Below are positions 5,533 to 12,356 of a stretch of DNA of 12,356 bases, in pieces (positions within the stretch are counted from its first letter, which is position 1; every line of letters starts with the position of its first letter). A model generated the notes under the pieces. It did no database searches. It saw nothing but the letters and a program-made list of their open reading frames with translations, and had not been told where the DNA came from. This DNA is from Flavipsychrobacter stenotrophus. GTDB taxonomy: Bacteria > Bacteroidota > Bacteroidia > Chitinophagales > Chitinophagaceae. A program made the position numbers and the translations under genes. The stretch is taken from NCBI GenBank assembly GCA_947379685.1, contig CANCOG010000089.1, forward strand, positions 1 through 12,356, written 5' to 3'.

Positions 5533-6283
5533 ACCTGATCATATTGGAAATATTATTCGCAATTTGCGTAGCTATTGTTGCGTTTACAAAAGGCGTTGCT
5601 TCATTTTGTGTTTTAAAGCTGACCCCATTTAACACCTTGCCATAGTCCGCGATCAGGTGGACGAAAGAAACCTCATTGCCCACCACCGTAAAATTCATTA
5701 CCGGTAAATTCACCGTTGCCAGCATACCGGAGGTTCCGAGCTGGTAGCTGAAATGCCTGTTTACAGGGCCATTTTGTGCCACGGTTGTATCAGCATAACC
5801 TGCTATGTTCATGAAAATATACCCTTGTGTGGTTGACCCAAACCACATGGATGGGTTTTGGACAGAAAGCACACTTGAAGCACCATAGGTGGCCGGGTTG
5901 GTTTGGTTTGCAGCTGCATCCACCCCCACATTAAATGACACGGAAGTGTAGTTACCGGTGGGCACACTATCTATTTTGATATCTTCTTCCGCCATAGTCT
6001 TCAGTGCATAGGCACCACTAACGGCATAGGTCGCCCCATCAGCCTTATGCAACACAACACCGGAGATATAAAACTCCGCCGTATCCAGCTGAAAATGCCT
6101 CCCGATGGCATCCATGGCTATCATGGCCGAATCGACTTCATTTGTGTCGATATCCGTATGCATATGAAAGTACAATACCCCCTTGGGTGTTGCAACTACT
6201 GCATTGTCCGATTTTTTGCATGCACCCATTCCTGCGATAAGGCTTACCATTGCAGCCACTGCTGCTAATTTCCATTTATTCAT
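5522..6283 (-). CDS. MbnP-family (copper-associated) lipoprotein
   Basis: This encodes a 253-residue protein with a lipoprotein signal (MNKWKLAAVAAMVSLIAGMGAC, Cys22). The mature protein has the MbnP pattern: an early GVLYFHMH strand, FYISGVVLHKADG, VPTGNYTSVSFNVGVD, then PSMWFGSTTQGYIFMNIAG. MbnP proteins are periplasmic copper-binding partners of methanobactin-type systems and are widespread beyond methanotrophs; in the MbnP/MbnH and CorA/MopE systems an oxidised tryptophan (kynurenine) takes part in copper binding. Here Trp147 in the MW motif is the only Trp of the mature protein, making it the obvious candidate. No methanobactin precursor is seen in the window. It is followed, with overlap, by a small cytochrome gene. 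A TAACTTTG box at 6371-6378 lies upstream. Family call confident; copper function inferred. Confidence 0.8.
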   Translation of the reverse strand: MNKWKLAAVAAMVSLIAGMGACKKSDNAVVATPKGVLYFHMHTDIDTNEVDSAMIAMDAIGRHFQLDTAEFYISGVVLHKADGATYAVSGAYALKTMAEEDIKIDSVPTGNYTSVSFNVGVDAAANQTNPATYGASSVLSVQNPSMWFGSTTQGYIFMNIAGYADTTVAQNGPVNRHFSYQLGTSGMLATVNLPVMNFTVVGNEVSFVHLIADYGKVLNGVSFKTQNEATPFVNATIATQIANNISNMIRYEE

Positions 6284-6370
6284 TGGTTATAGAATTTTGA
6301 AAGTTTTTTAAATAAAGTCTGCACACCAGATGCAAGGGTTGTGAGGATATTTCATCAACACCATAGCACC

Positions 6371-6378
6371 CAAAGTTA
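6371..6378 (-). promoter_or_regulatory. Bacteroidota -7 promoter box for the MbnP-cytochrome operon
   Basis: On the minus strand this reads TAACTTTG, a perfect TAnnTTTG match, leaving a leader of about 80 bases before the ATG at 6283. The identical octamer occurs before the Cys-rich gene at 8176-8183. A hairpin (6383-6403) abuts it upstream. Confidence 0.5.
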
Positions 6379-6382
6379 GTTC

Positions 6383-6477
6383 AACACCTACGGTGTAGGT
6401 GTTCTAGTTTGCCTACCGCCTCCACGATGGCTATCGGGATCACCGACGGCTATTGTTGTTGAAGCCTTTCAGGCTTC
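6383..6477. repeat. Cluster of short palindromes between MbnP and barrel genes
   Basis: AACACCTA (6383-6390) pairs with TAGGTGTT (6396-6403), and GAAGCCT (6461-6467) pairs with AGGCTTC (6471-6477). Between them GGCTAT occurs twice. No T tract marks either as an intrinsic terminator, though the second could end transcription of the barrel gene, whose stop is about 40 bp away. The look is of a composite intergenic repeat. Confidence 0.5.
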
Positions 6478-6517
6478 CTTACTTGCTTTTGTTCCAGTTC
6501 TCCAGAAAACCGAATCA

Positions 6518-7576
6518 TCAGAACACATATTGAATCCCAGCCTGTAGCTCATTACGCTGTGTCATTTGCACTCCGTTCAGATCCTGATAAACCGGGATGC
6601 CGAATTCCGCTCTAAAGGTTAGTGCCCGCAGTTTTGGCATCGAGCAACTTAAACCTATGTAGGTGCCGATCGTTGTCCCGCCATAATTTGATGCATTGGC
6701 CATCGGGTCATTGTACATCAGCAGGGCAATATCCTTGTCATACCCAGCCATTGCTGCAGTGTATTTGCCTGCCACCCTTGCTGAGAGTCCGATCCACGGC
6801 AATATTTTACGGGCCGCCCACATGGTGAGTGCCATGTTATTACCATAGCTATATCCACGTGTGTTCCTACCCATGTTGGTGCTGCCAGCCAGTTCTGCCC
6901 CAAAGGAAACCAGCTCTGACTGCCACGTATAGGTAATTACCGGAAGCAGCGCAAAAGTGCCTGCTCCCTGTTGCATATTGTAGGCCAGAAGTTGTCCTTC
7001 CCCCTTCATCGTTGTGCCCCTGCTACTTATAGAACCAGTGGGCAACCCCATGCCCAGGGTTACGTTCAGCTTATTTTCGGGAGTATTGAGCAGGCGGTAG
7101 GTGGCATATATCCTGGTGTCACCCGGCCCACTGGAAACAGATTTCATTTCATTTACTGTACCCTGCATGACCATTCCCATTTCTTTCATGCCCATGGTCA
7201 TCTGACAGGCTGCAAAGGAAAACATAGCCGTCACCGAAAGTCGGGTGGTGACACCATACATAACCATGGCCATGTGCATTTGCATATCCATCTTCCGGGG
7301 AGCCATAGCGTAATCACGGTAAACCTGTTCATCGGTCCATTTGCTGGTTCCACTTTGGTTACCCTGCAGGTGGGTATTCATAAAAGAATAACCTGTCATC
7401 CATTCTCGTTTATCGGGTACATGCCCTGCAATAGTATTTATCGGAGTCAGTTCCAGGTCGCGGCAACCGCAGCCGGGGCTGCATGTTTCAGTTGTGTTTC
7501 CGTTCGCGGGTTGCGCCTGGGCAAATCCCGCAAACGAAAAACATGCGAGTGCAAGGGCACCCACTACATTTTTCAT
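6518..7576 (-). CDS. Met-rich outer-membrane beta-barrel protein (metal-associated 'transporter' family)
   Basis: This encodes a 352-residue protein. A signal peptide (about 1-21, ending FAQA) is followed by a Cys cluster CSPGCGC (C32, C36, C38). From residue 60 on there are alternating amphipathic strands (GYSFMNTHLQG, DTRIYATYRLL, LNVTLGMGLPTG, LTFRAEFGIPVY) ending in a C-terminal aromatic residue (QYVF), as in outer-membrane barrels. Two stretches are strikingly Met/His-rich: 96-106 (MDMQMHMAMVM) and 126-137 (MTMGMKEMGMVM). Barrels of this kind recur in Bacteroidota and proteobacterial copper and metal clusters, usually annotated only as transporter; Met/Cys are favoured Cu(I) ligands. With an MbnP-type gene downstream and a Cys-rich gene upstream, copper or another soft metal is likely. 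Transport itself is not demonstrated. No clear promoter box was found in the 189-bp gap upstream. Confidence 0.72.
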   Translation of the reverse strand: MKNVVGALALACFSFAGFAQAQPANGNTTETCSPGCGCRDLELTPINTIAGHVPDKREWMTGYSFMNTHLQGNQSGTSKWTDEQVYRDYAMAPRKMDMQMHMAMVMYGVTTRLSVTAMFSFAACQMTMGMKEMGMVMQGTVNEMKSVSSGPGDTRIYATYRLLNTPENKLNVTLGMGLPTGSISSRGTTMKGEGQLLAYNMQQGAGTFALLPVITYTWQSELVSFGAELAGSTNMGRNTRGYSYGNNMALTMWAARKILPWIGLSARVAGKYTAAMAGYDKDIALLMYNDPMANASNYGGTTIGTYIGLSCSMPKLRALTFRAEFGIPVYQDLNGVQMTQRNELQAGIQYVF

Positions 7577-7765
7577 GTTTTAAGTTTTAAGTAAGACTAA
7601 AACCCTTCGCTTTCGGGAAGGAATTATCCACACAGGACAAGCACGGAAAACAAACACCATTGAGTGACGCTCAACCAGCGCCATTAACAAACGTCAATGA
7701 TGGATGAATACACCTGATTACGCCAGACAACGTTTAGTAGTCGGGCAAGGTTTGTCCCTCAAACA
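7577..7765. other. Intergenic gap upstream of the barrel gene
   Basis: This 189-bp gap contains a small hairpin, TTGAG (7660-7664) with CTCAA (7670-7674). No minus-strand TAnnTTTG box is visible, so the barrel gene may be read from the promoter at 8176-8183. Confidence 0.35.
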
Positions 7766-8140
7766 TCAAGCCACAGAGGGCGGGTGGAATTCGGAAGTCA
7801 GGAAGGAGAATTTGTAATGATCCTGAAAGAAAGAAACAGGTAGGGTGCTCACACTGTGAACCTGAACAACAATTTGCATTCGTGCGGGAACCAGGTAGAC
7901 AAATGCTTCAGCTTTCTCCTGCTTTGAGGGTACGGAACGCGAGTTGCTACTCTCATCCTTTTTAAGCTGCTTTTTCAGATAGCATTTGCCGCAACACTTC
8001 ATCTGAGGTTTGTCTCGGTTCTCACACAAGTTTCTGGCAATAAAATCTCTGTTCAGGTAGAAACCCGAAACAATGAAAAACCTGCTGTTAGATTGCAACA
8101 GGATTGCCAGAGACAGTAATATGACGAGAAAGTGTTTCAA
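7766..8140 (-). CDS. Membrane-anchored Cys-rich protein, copper-locus type
   Basis: This encodes 124 residues if started at the TTG at 8140 (MKHFLVILLSLAILLQ...). The frame stays open to an ATG at 8194, but a perfect promoter box (8176-8183) lies between, and the TTG start places a hydrophobic anchor (4-16) at the N-terminus, so I prefer it. Next comes a conserved block at 38-59: LCENRDKPQMKCCGKCYLKKQL with C39, C49, C50 and C53. The rest is a basic linker and a strand-rich tail with no Cys. Short proteins with this Cys block occur in Bacteroidota, in my recollection often next to copper or metal transport genes. A role in binding soft metal at the membrane is inference. The gene is on the same strand as the barrel gene, 189 bp upstream of it. 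Confidence 0.62.
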   Translation of the reverse strand: MKHFLVILLSLAILLQSNSRFFIVSGFYLNRDFIARNLCENRDKPQMKCCGKCYLKKQLKKDESSNSRSVPSKQEKAEAFVYLVPARMQIVVQVHSVSTLPVSFFQDHYKFSFLTSEFHPPSVA

Positions 8141-8175
8141 TATTGTATTTGTACCGGGTACTGATCCCGTTTGTG

Positions 8176-8183
8176 CAAAGTTA
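8176..8183 (-). promoter_or_regulatory. Bacteroidota -7 promoter box for the Cys-rich gene
   Basis: On the minus strand this reads TAACTTTG, identical to the box at 6371-6378. It predicts transcription from about 8170, downstream of the ATG at 8194, and so decides in favour of the TTG start at 8140. Confidence 0.55.
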
Positions 8184-8397
8184 TGGTAATGCAACTAAAA
8201 ACATATTTCCGAAGTATGCCGGTCATTAAAGCGAAGAAGGCCAGTAATCCGAATGCAATTGTTAATTGTCGCTCAACGACTGGGTAACCCTGGAAGGTTA
8301 GGCTGCACCCTTTCAAAAGGCCTCACCCAAAATTTAGTTATATACATATGAAATTTACCTCCACTTAAATGAAATTAAATAACATATAGGGCAGCCA

Positions 8398-8433
8398 ACT
8401 ACTATAGTTAGTAGTGTGCATTTTATATTTTTG
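8398..8433 (+). promoter_or_regulatory. Palindrome plus -7 promoter box before the NHL/Ig gene
   Basis: ACTACTA (8398-8404) pairs with TAGTAGT (8409-8415) around a TAGT spacer, and a TATTTTTG box (8426-8433, a TAnnTTTG match) follows 10 bp later, 40 bp before the ATG at 8474. The palindrome would overlap the -33 region and could be an operator. The rest of the 8141-8473 gap (about 333 bp with the divergent promoter) shows nothing else I can name. Confidence 0.5.
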
Positions 8434-8473
8434 TTCCAAAAATCATTCATAACCTGTTAAAAACGAGACATTA

Positions 8474-10723
8474 ATGAGGAAATTGTTACTCTTGATTTAC
8501 CTATTCATTACTTCTTTTTCCGGAAATGCGCAAACAATTATTACAATTGCAGGCAACTGGAATCCAGGGTGTTTCGGCGATGGAGGGCCTGCTACCGCAG
8601 CATCATTTAACAACCCTGCCGGAATGTGTTTTGACGGGAGTGGGAACCTCTATATAGCTGATCCCACAGGTGGTCGGATTCGCAAAATAGATGCAACAGG
8701 AATAATTACGACTGTCGCTGGCAATGGTTCCTGGGGGTTTTCGGGAGACGGAGGTTCAGCTACTGCAGCGAAACTGGCGCTGCCAAGTGATGTTTCCGTT
8801 GACCGCGAGGGCAATCTTTACATTGCTGACAATATGAATTATTGCGTTCGTAAAGTATCGCCTTCAGGTATTATTTCGACCTTTGCCGGCACTCCCGGCA
8901 CGGGCGATCATACAGGAGATGGAGGCCATGCAACTAACGCAAAATTAAATCCAGTCCGGGGTATTTACCGGGATGGCAGCGGGAACACATACATATGCGA
9001 AGGATGCTATATACGTAAGATAGACTCATCAGGCGTCATATCAACTGTCGCCGGAACGCCTTTCACTTTTGGATATGGCGGTGACGGGGGACAGGCAACT
9101 GCCGCGATCCTGAACACGGCGATGCGCCTGGTCAAGGACGCAGCCGGGAATATCTACTTTTCGGATGACCGGAACAACAGGGTTCGCAAAATTGACCCTT
9201 CAGGAGTTATTTCTAATTTTGCCGGCAATGGAACTGCAAGTTCCACCGGCGACAATGGACCGGCCACTGCGGCAGGATTAAACGCGCCTGCTGCACTCGC
9301 GTTAGACGCCAACGGAAATTTATACATCGGGGAGCAGAATGGCAGCCGCATCAGAAAGGTTTCACCCTCAGGCATCATTTCGACAGCTATCGGTACGGGT
9401 GATGATGGTTTTTCCGGTGATGGCGGCAGCGCCTCCGCAGCCAAAATAGGTAGCCCCAGAGGTATAGCTATCAATTCTAACGGCGATATATACTACTCCG
9501 ACGCTTCTTTAGGCCGTGTCCGAAAAATATTTGTTTGTCCACCCCTTGTTGTGGCACCTATAAATGGCCCTGCTACTGCCTGCCTTAATGATAGAACAAC
9601 CCTTACCTGTGCAACCTTTGATGGGACCTGGACAAGTAGTGACCCATCAACAGCTGCTGTCTCTTCGGCCGGGGTGGTGACCGGCAACCGAACAGGTACA
9701 GTTATAATAACCTACACTGTTACCGATGCGTGCAATGTGCCGACTTATGTAACAAAGACCATAACTGTAAAGGGCACCACCTACCCCGCTTCAATAGCCG
9801 GAACAGACACGGCAGTATGTGCCAATAGTAAGATTAACTTCTCGTGCAGTACACCTAATGGTATATGGAGCAGCTCCAACCCGTCAATTGCAACCGTGAC
9901 TAATACAGGTACGGTCACCGGCATTGCTGCGGGTACGGTTGTCGTTTCCTATATAATCATCAATGAATGTTCATTTGCGGGTTCATCAACAAGGGCTGTA
10001 ACTGTAAACGTCCCGCCAATAGCCGGCACAATCATTGGCCCACGAAACATATGTACTACCGGCGGTACGGTCACCTATACCAATTCTGGTACAGGGGGTG
10101 GCATCTGGTCTGTCACCAACCCTTCTTGTGCAACAGTTACGGGCAACGGGGTCTTTTATCCGCTGAATGTATCAGGAACAACTCTTAAATATGCAGTAAC
10201 CAATAATTGTGGCAGCTCCAATACCAGCATCGATGTCATTACTACCCCCGCCGGAATCCCACTTGCAACCACCGGGCCGTTAAGGGTGTGCAAGGGTGCA
10301 ACTGTTACCTTTAGCAACACTACTGTTGGTGGTAAGTGGACGACAGCAAACCCCGCTATAGCCACTGTAGACAGCACAGGCGTGGTAACCGGCATTGCTG
10401 CCGTAATGACCATTATTACCTATAGTGTTACCAATAACTGCGGAACCTACACCTCTCCAAGAAATATCATTGTTGATGTTACTCCCCCTGCCGGAACTAC
10501 CATCGTAGCTACCGATTCTACAATTGCCAGCGGTGCTACGCTCAAACTACAGCACACTGGTGGAACCGGAACATGGTCCAGCAGCAACCCGGTTGTGGCA
10601 TCAGTATCAACCGACGGTACGGTAACCGGGAACAGCCCGGGTTCTTGTACCATCAATTATTCAGTAACCAACGGATGCGGCACCCAAACCGCCGATCAGC
10701 CTTTTACCGTCACTGGGCATTAA
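8474..10723 (+). CDS. Secreted NHL-propeller and Ig-like repeat protein
   Basis: This encodes 749 residues. A signal peptide (1-19, ending GNA) leads into six NHL-type repeats (about 24-353). Each has a GDGGxATAA start, a GNLYIAD-like core, an RIRKI strand and an I(I/S)T(V/F)AG strand. The N-terminal IITIAG strand matches the last strand of a repeat and could close a six-bladed propeller. The repeats begin near residues 33, 89 and 146 and at similar steps after that. Five Ig-like (Big_2 type) repeats of about 78 residues follow (about 355-432, 433-510, 511-589, 590-669, 670-749), each with WxSSxPxxAxV, a VTG turn and a VTNxCG-like strand with Cys. The protein ends in the fifth repeat with no T9SS C-terminal domain. 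The role is likely surface binding or adhesion; no catalytic motif is seen. Confidence 0.85.
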   Translation: MRKLLLLIYLFITSFSGNAQTIITIAGNWNPGCFGDGGPATAASFNNPAGMCFDGSGNLYIADPTGGRIRKIDATGIITTVAGNGSWGFSGDGGSATAAKLALPSDVSVDREGNLYIADNMNYCVRKVSPSGIISTFAGTPGTGDHTGDGGHATNAKLNPVRGIYRDGSGNTYICEGCYIRKIDSSGVISTVAGTPFTFGYGGDGGQATAAILNTAMRLVKDAAGNIYFSDDRNNRVRKIDPSGVISNFAGNGTASSTGDNGPATAAGLNAPAALALDANGNLYIGEQNGSRIRKVSPSGIISTAIGTGDDGFSGDGGSASAAKIGSPRGIAINSNGDIYYSDASLGRVRKIFVCPPLVVAPINGPATACLNDRTTLTCATFDGTWTSSDPSTAAVSSAGVVTGNRTGTVIITYTVTDACNVPTYVTKTITVKGTTYPASIAGTDTAVCANSKINFSCSTPNGIWSSSNPSIATVTNTGTVTGIAAGTVVVSYIIINECSFAGSSTRAVTVNVPPIAGTIIGPRNICTTGGTVTYTNSGTGGGIWSVTNPSCATVTGNGVFYPLNVSGTTLKYAVTNNCGSSNTSIDVITTPAGIPLATTGPLRVCKGATVTFSNTTVGGKWTTANPAIATVDSTGVVTGIAAVMTIITYSVTNNCGTYTSPRNIIVDVTPPAGTTIVATDSTIASGATLKLQHTGGTGTWSSSNPVVASVSTDGTVTGNSPGSCTINYSVTNGCGTQTADQPFTVTGH

Positions 10724-10784
10724 TTGATCGCACAGGCAAATGCATCAAAATGATGGAACATACATTACACCACTCCTTTTGCAC

Positions 10785-10805
10785 GCCCCGCCCATGTCGC
10801 GGGGC
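10785..10805. terminator. GC-rich hairpin downstream of the NHL/Ig gene
   Basis: GCCCCGC (10785-10791) pairs with GCGGGGC (10799-10805) over a 7-base loop, about 60 bp after the stop. No U-rich tail follows, so it may be a transcript-end stabiliser or a weak terminator rather than a classic one. Confidence 0.45.
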
Positions 10806-10861
10806 ACTGTCGTTATTGATGAAATCAATAATTACACCACGTTCAATATGCAGCTATAGCC

Positions 10862-10869
10862 TACTTTTG
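10862..10869 (+). promoter_or_regulatory. Bacteroidota -7 promoter box for the peroxiredoxin gene
   Basis: TACTTTTG is a perfect TAnnTTTG match, 17 bp before the ATG at 10887. It gives a very short leader of around 10 bases. A clear TTG at -33 is not seen. Confidence 0.55.
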
Positions 10870-10886
10870 CAGCCTTAATCATACTT

Positions 10887-11360
10887 ATGGCTATACAGAT
10901 AGGGCAGCAAGCCCCGGATTTCACACTACGTGACAACGAAAAAAACAAAGTTAACCTGAGCGAACAAAGAGGTAAGAATGTCCTTTTATTGTTCTTCCCC
11001 CTGGCCTTTACAAGTACATGCACTAAGGAACTATGTGGCGTGCGCGACAACATTGCCATGTACAACAACCTCGATGTGCAGGTGTATGGCATATCAGTCG
11101 ACTCGCTGTTTTCCCTTAACAAGTTCAAAGAAGAACAAAGCCTGAACTTTCCTTTGCTGAGCGATTTCAACAAGGAAGTATCTACTGCTTACGATACAAT
11201 TTACGCTTCATTCTTTAACGATATGAATGGTGTCTCTAAACGTTCCGCATTTGTTATAGACAAGGAAGGCATCGTGCGCTATGCCGAAGTGCTGGAAAAC
11301 GCCTCAGATGTTCCGAACTTTGAAGCGATCAATACATGTTTACAACATATTAATCAGTAA
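10887..11360 (+). CDS. Peroxiredoxin (AhpC/TSA family, AhpE/BCP-like)
   Basis: This is a 157-residue cytosolic thiol peroxidase, reducing H2O2 or organic hydroperoxides. It has the thioredoxin-fold start (GQQAPDFTLRD), the FFPLAFTSTC active-site segment with the PxxxTxxC motif (P38, T42, peroxidatic Cys45), and Arg119 in KRSAFVIDKEG, the conserved active-site Arg. Cys50, five residues after Cys45, is placed like the resolving Cys of alpha2-type BCP/PrxQ enzymes, though the sequence around Cys45 is closer to AhpE. Length is normal for the family. It has its own promoter box. The next gene starts 27 bp after its stop and may be co-transcribed, though the two products act in different compartments. 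Confidence 0.9.
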   Translation: MAIQIGQQAPDFTLRDNEKNKVNLSEQRGKNVLLLFFPLAFTSTCTKELCGVRDNIAMYNNLDVQVYGISVDSLFSLNKFKEEQSLNFPLLSDFNKEVSTAYDTIYASFFNDMNGVSKRSAFVIDKEGIVRYAEVLENASDVPNFEAINTCLQHINQ

Positions 11361-11372
11361 TTTCGCCCTATT

Positions 11373-11384
11373 AAACGATCGTTT
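11373..11384. promoter_or_regulatory. 12-bp perfect palindrome before the T9SS gene
   Basis: AAACGATCGTTT is self-complementary and lies in the 27-bp gap, ending 4 bp before the ATG at 11388. It could be an operator or simply chance; the overlapping TCGTTTTG is one base off a TAnnTTTG box. Confidence 0.3.
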
Positions 11385-11387
11385 TGT

Positions 11388-12356
11388 ATGAAAAAAATTT
11401 ACTTTGCCATTTGTGCTCTTGCATTTACTGCAGCAGCACATGCTCAAACAATACCTAATGCAGGCTTCGAAGCCTGGCGTACCAGCTCATCGGGAACCAC
11501 CAGTTCAACAAGCGTTGCTGTTAAGGCTCCGATCAATTGGTTTGGGGCCGATTCCCTGATCATAGGTGACGGACAACTTTATGGCTCAGCACTGGGTATT
11601 TCTCCTACCGTTTGGCAACGCCAGTTGTATATGGATTCAGGCGCGAATGCACACGGCGGTACCTATTCTGCTAAAATGGTGACCAAGCACCAGGATACCC
11701 TGGGAACCTTCCCTGGCGTGCTTTCCAATGCACAGGCACACATTACGATTTCAATTGCCGGCACATCATTTTCAGTAAGCCCGCTTACCTATTCAGGCGG
11801 AACCCCAGTAACTGCAGGTGCCAAAACTGTAAGTGCATGGGTATTGTATACTGCGGGTGCGGCGTTAGATAGCGGTATCCTTTCAGCAGGTGCTTATGCA
11901 CACATCGGTGGTATCGATTCACTGGTTGGTTCTGGTTCAGTTAAGATCGCTCCTTGTACTTCGTTTACTCAGGTTACCGCAACCCTCAATTACCCCGTCA
12001 TCGCCTTAGGCGCTTTGGTTGATACTGTTCGCATTTATCTGGCGAGCAGTGCTGGTGGTGCTGGTGGCATCCATAATGCAGTGGGCAGTACCCTTTGGGC
12101 CGATGATGTTACCATGACCATGCTGCCAGTTGGCATTAAGGAATTGGATAACGTTGCGGACCTTGCAAGTGTTTACCCTAACCCTGCAAACGATGTTGTG
12201 AATATTGAAGTTGCCGGCAGTGATGCAGTAACATTCAACCTCGTAGCGGTAAATGGCCAGACAGTTGCAAGCAAAACTTGCACAGGTAAAACCGAAATGG
12301 ACATTTCCAGCTTATCTGCAGGATTGTATTTTTATACAATTACCAATACAACTGGC
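11388..12356 (+). CDS. T9SS-sorted secreted protein, 3' end cut by the window
   Basis: The frame is open from ATG 11388 to the last base (323 codons). A signal peptide (MKKIYFAICALAFTAAAHA, cleavage near 19/20) is followed by TIPNAGFEAW, a start typical of secreted Bacteroidota proteins with a PCMD- or carbohydrate-binding-like beta-sandwich. The middle is rich in Gly, Ala, Ser and Thr with a WADDVTMTM strand closing the domain near residue 245. From about 252 the type IX secretion C-terminal domain begins: VYPNPANDVVNIEV (YPNP at 263-266), NLVAVNGQTVAS, ISSLSAGLYFYTI. Only the last few residues and stop are missing, so it is close to complete at about 330 residues. It would be exported through the outer membrane by T9SS and anchored or released. 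No enzymatic motif is visible. Confidence 0.85.
   Translation, partial: MKKIYFAICALAFTAAAHAQTIPNAGFEAWRTSSSGTTSSTSVAVKAPINWFGADSLIIGDGQLYGSALGISPTVWQRQLYMDSGANAHGGTYSAKMVTKHQDTLGTFPGVLSNAQAHITISIAGTSFSVSPLTYSGGTPVTAGAKTVSAWVLYTAGAALDSGILSAGAYAHIGGIDSLVGSGSVKIAPCTSFTQVTATLNYPVIALGALVDTVRIYLASSAGGAGGIHNAVGSTLWADDVTMTMLPVGIKELDNVADLASVYPNPANDVVNIEVAGSDAVTFNLVAVNGQTVASKTCTGKTEMDISSLSAGLYFYTITNTTG

Noticed and set aside
6971..7594. Plus-strand open frame of 207 codons
   Set aside because: It is antisense to the Met-rich barrel gene; its His-rich content is simply the complement of the Met codons (CAT opposite ATG).
9154..9474. Minus-strand frame opposite the NHL repeats
   Set aside because: It is a shadow caused by the repetitive Gly/Asp/Ala codons of the NHL region.
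8474..10723. Repeats in the NHL/Ig gene considered as a CRISPR-like or tandem DNA array
   Set aside because: The periodicity (about 165 and 235 bp) is at protein level; DNA copies are strongly diverged and in frame.
10573..10878. Plus-strand 101-codon frame over the end of the NHL/Ig gene, considered as a frameshifted T9SS tail
   Set aside because: The translated sequence has no YPNP-like or Ig-like motif, so no lost C-terminal domain is visible.

Overview
The window looks like chromosomal DNA of a Bacteroidota member, most likely Chitinophagaceae or a close relative. The grounds are a protein with a type IX secretion (T9SS) C-terminal signal, an NHL/Ig-like surface protein of the style common in that family, several TAnnTTTG promoter elements (the Bacteroidota -7 box), lipoproteins with Bacteroidota-type signal peptides, and mostly weak Shine-Dalgarno sites. 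I see no tRNA, rRNA, transposase, phage gene or CRISPR array.

Layout on the left (1-3720, all plus strand). The 3' end of an AI-2E/PerM-family membrane protein is followed by a two-gene unit overlapping by 11 bp: a divergent Lgt-like membrane enzyme and a radical SAM protein with the cysteine layout of the archaeal tetraether synthase/MJ0619 family. This pair is the most interesting item; I infer that it modifies a membrane lipid or lipid-linked substrate. Next comes a run of four short two-helix membrane proteins (61-68 residues) that look like diverged tandem paralogues. A 49-bp stretch covering the start of the lgt-like gene recurs, about 86% identical, in front of the fourth one.

Middle. 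After a 332-bp gene-free spacer carrying REP-like hairpins, a plus-strand operon (4053-5133) encodes a GyrI/effector-binding-like protein, a DUF1801 (YdhG/frataxin-like) protein and a 69-residue conserved protein. It runs head-on into a minus-strand cluster (8140 down to 5140), and the two facing stop codons lie in or next to one shared hairpin. The minus cluster holds a Cys-rich membrane-anchored protein, a Met-rich outer-membrane beta-barrel, an MbnP-family lipoprotein and a small c-type cytochrome lipoprotein. Cys- and Met-rich motifs plus the MbnP family point to copper handling in the envelope.

Right. A 749-residue secreted protein has a six-repeat NHL propeller and five Ig-like repeats but no visible T9SS signal. 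Then come a peroxiredoxin and, 27 bp later, a T9SS-sorted secreted protein cut by the window end.
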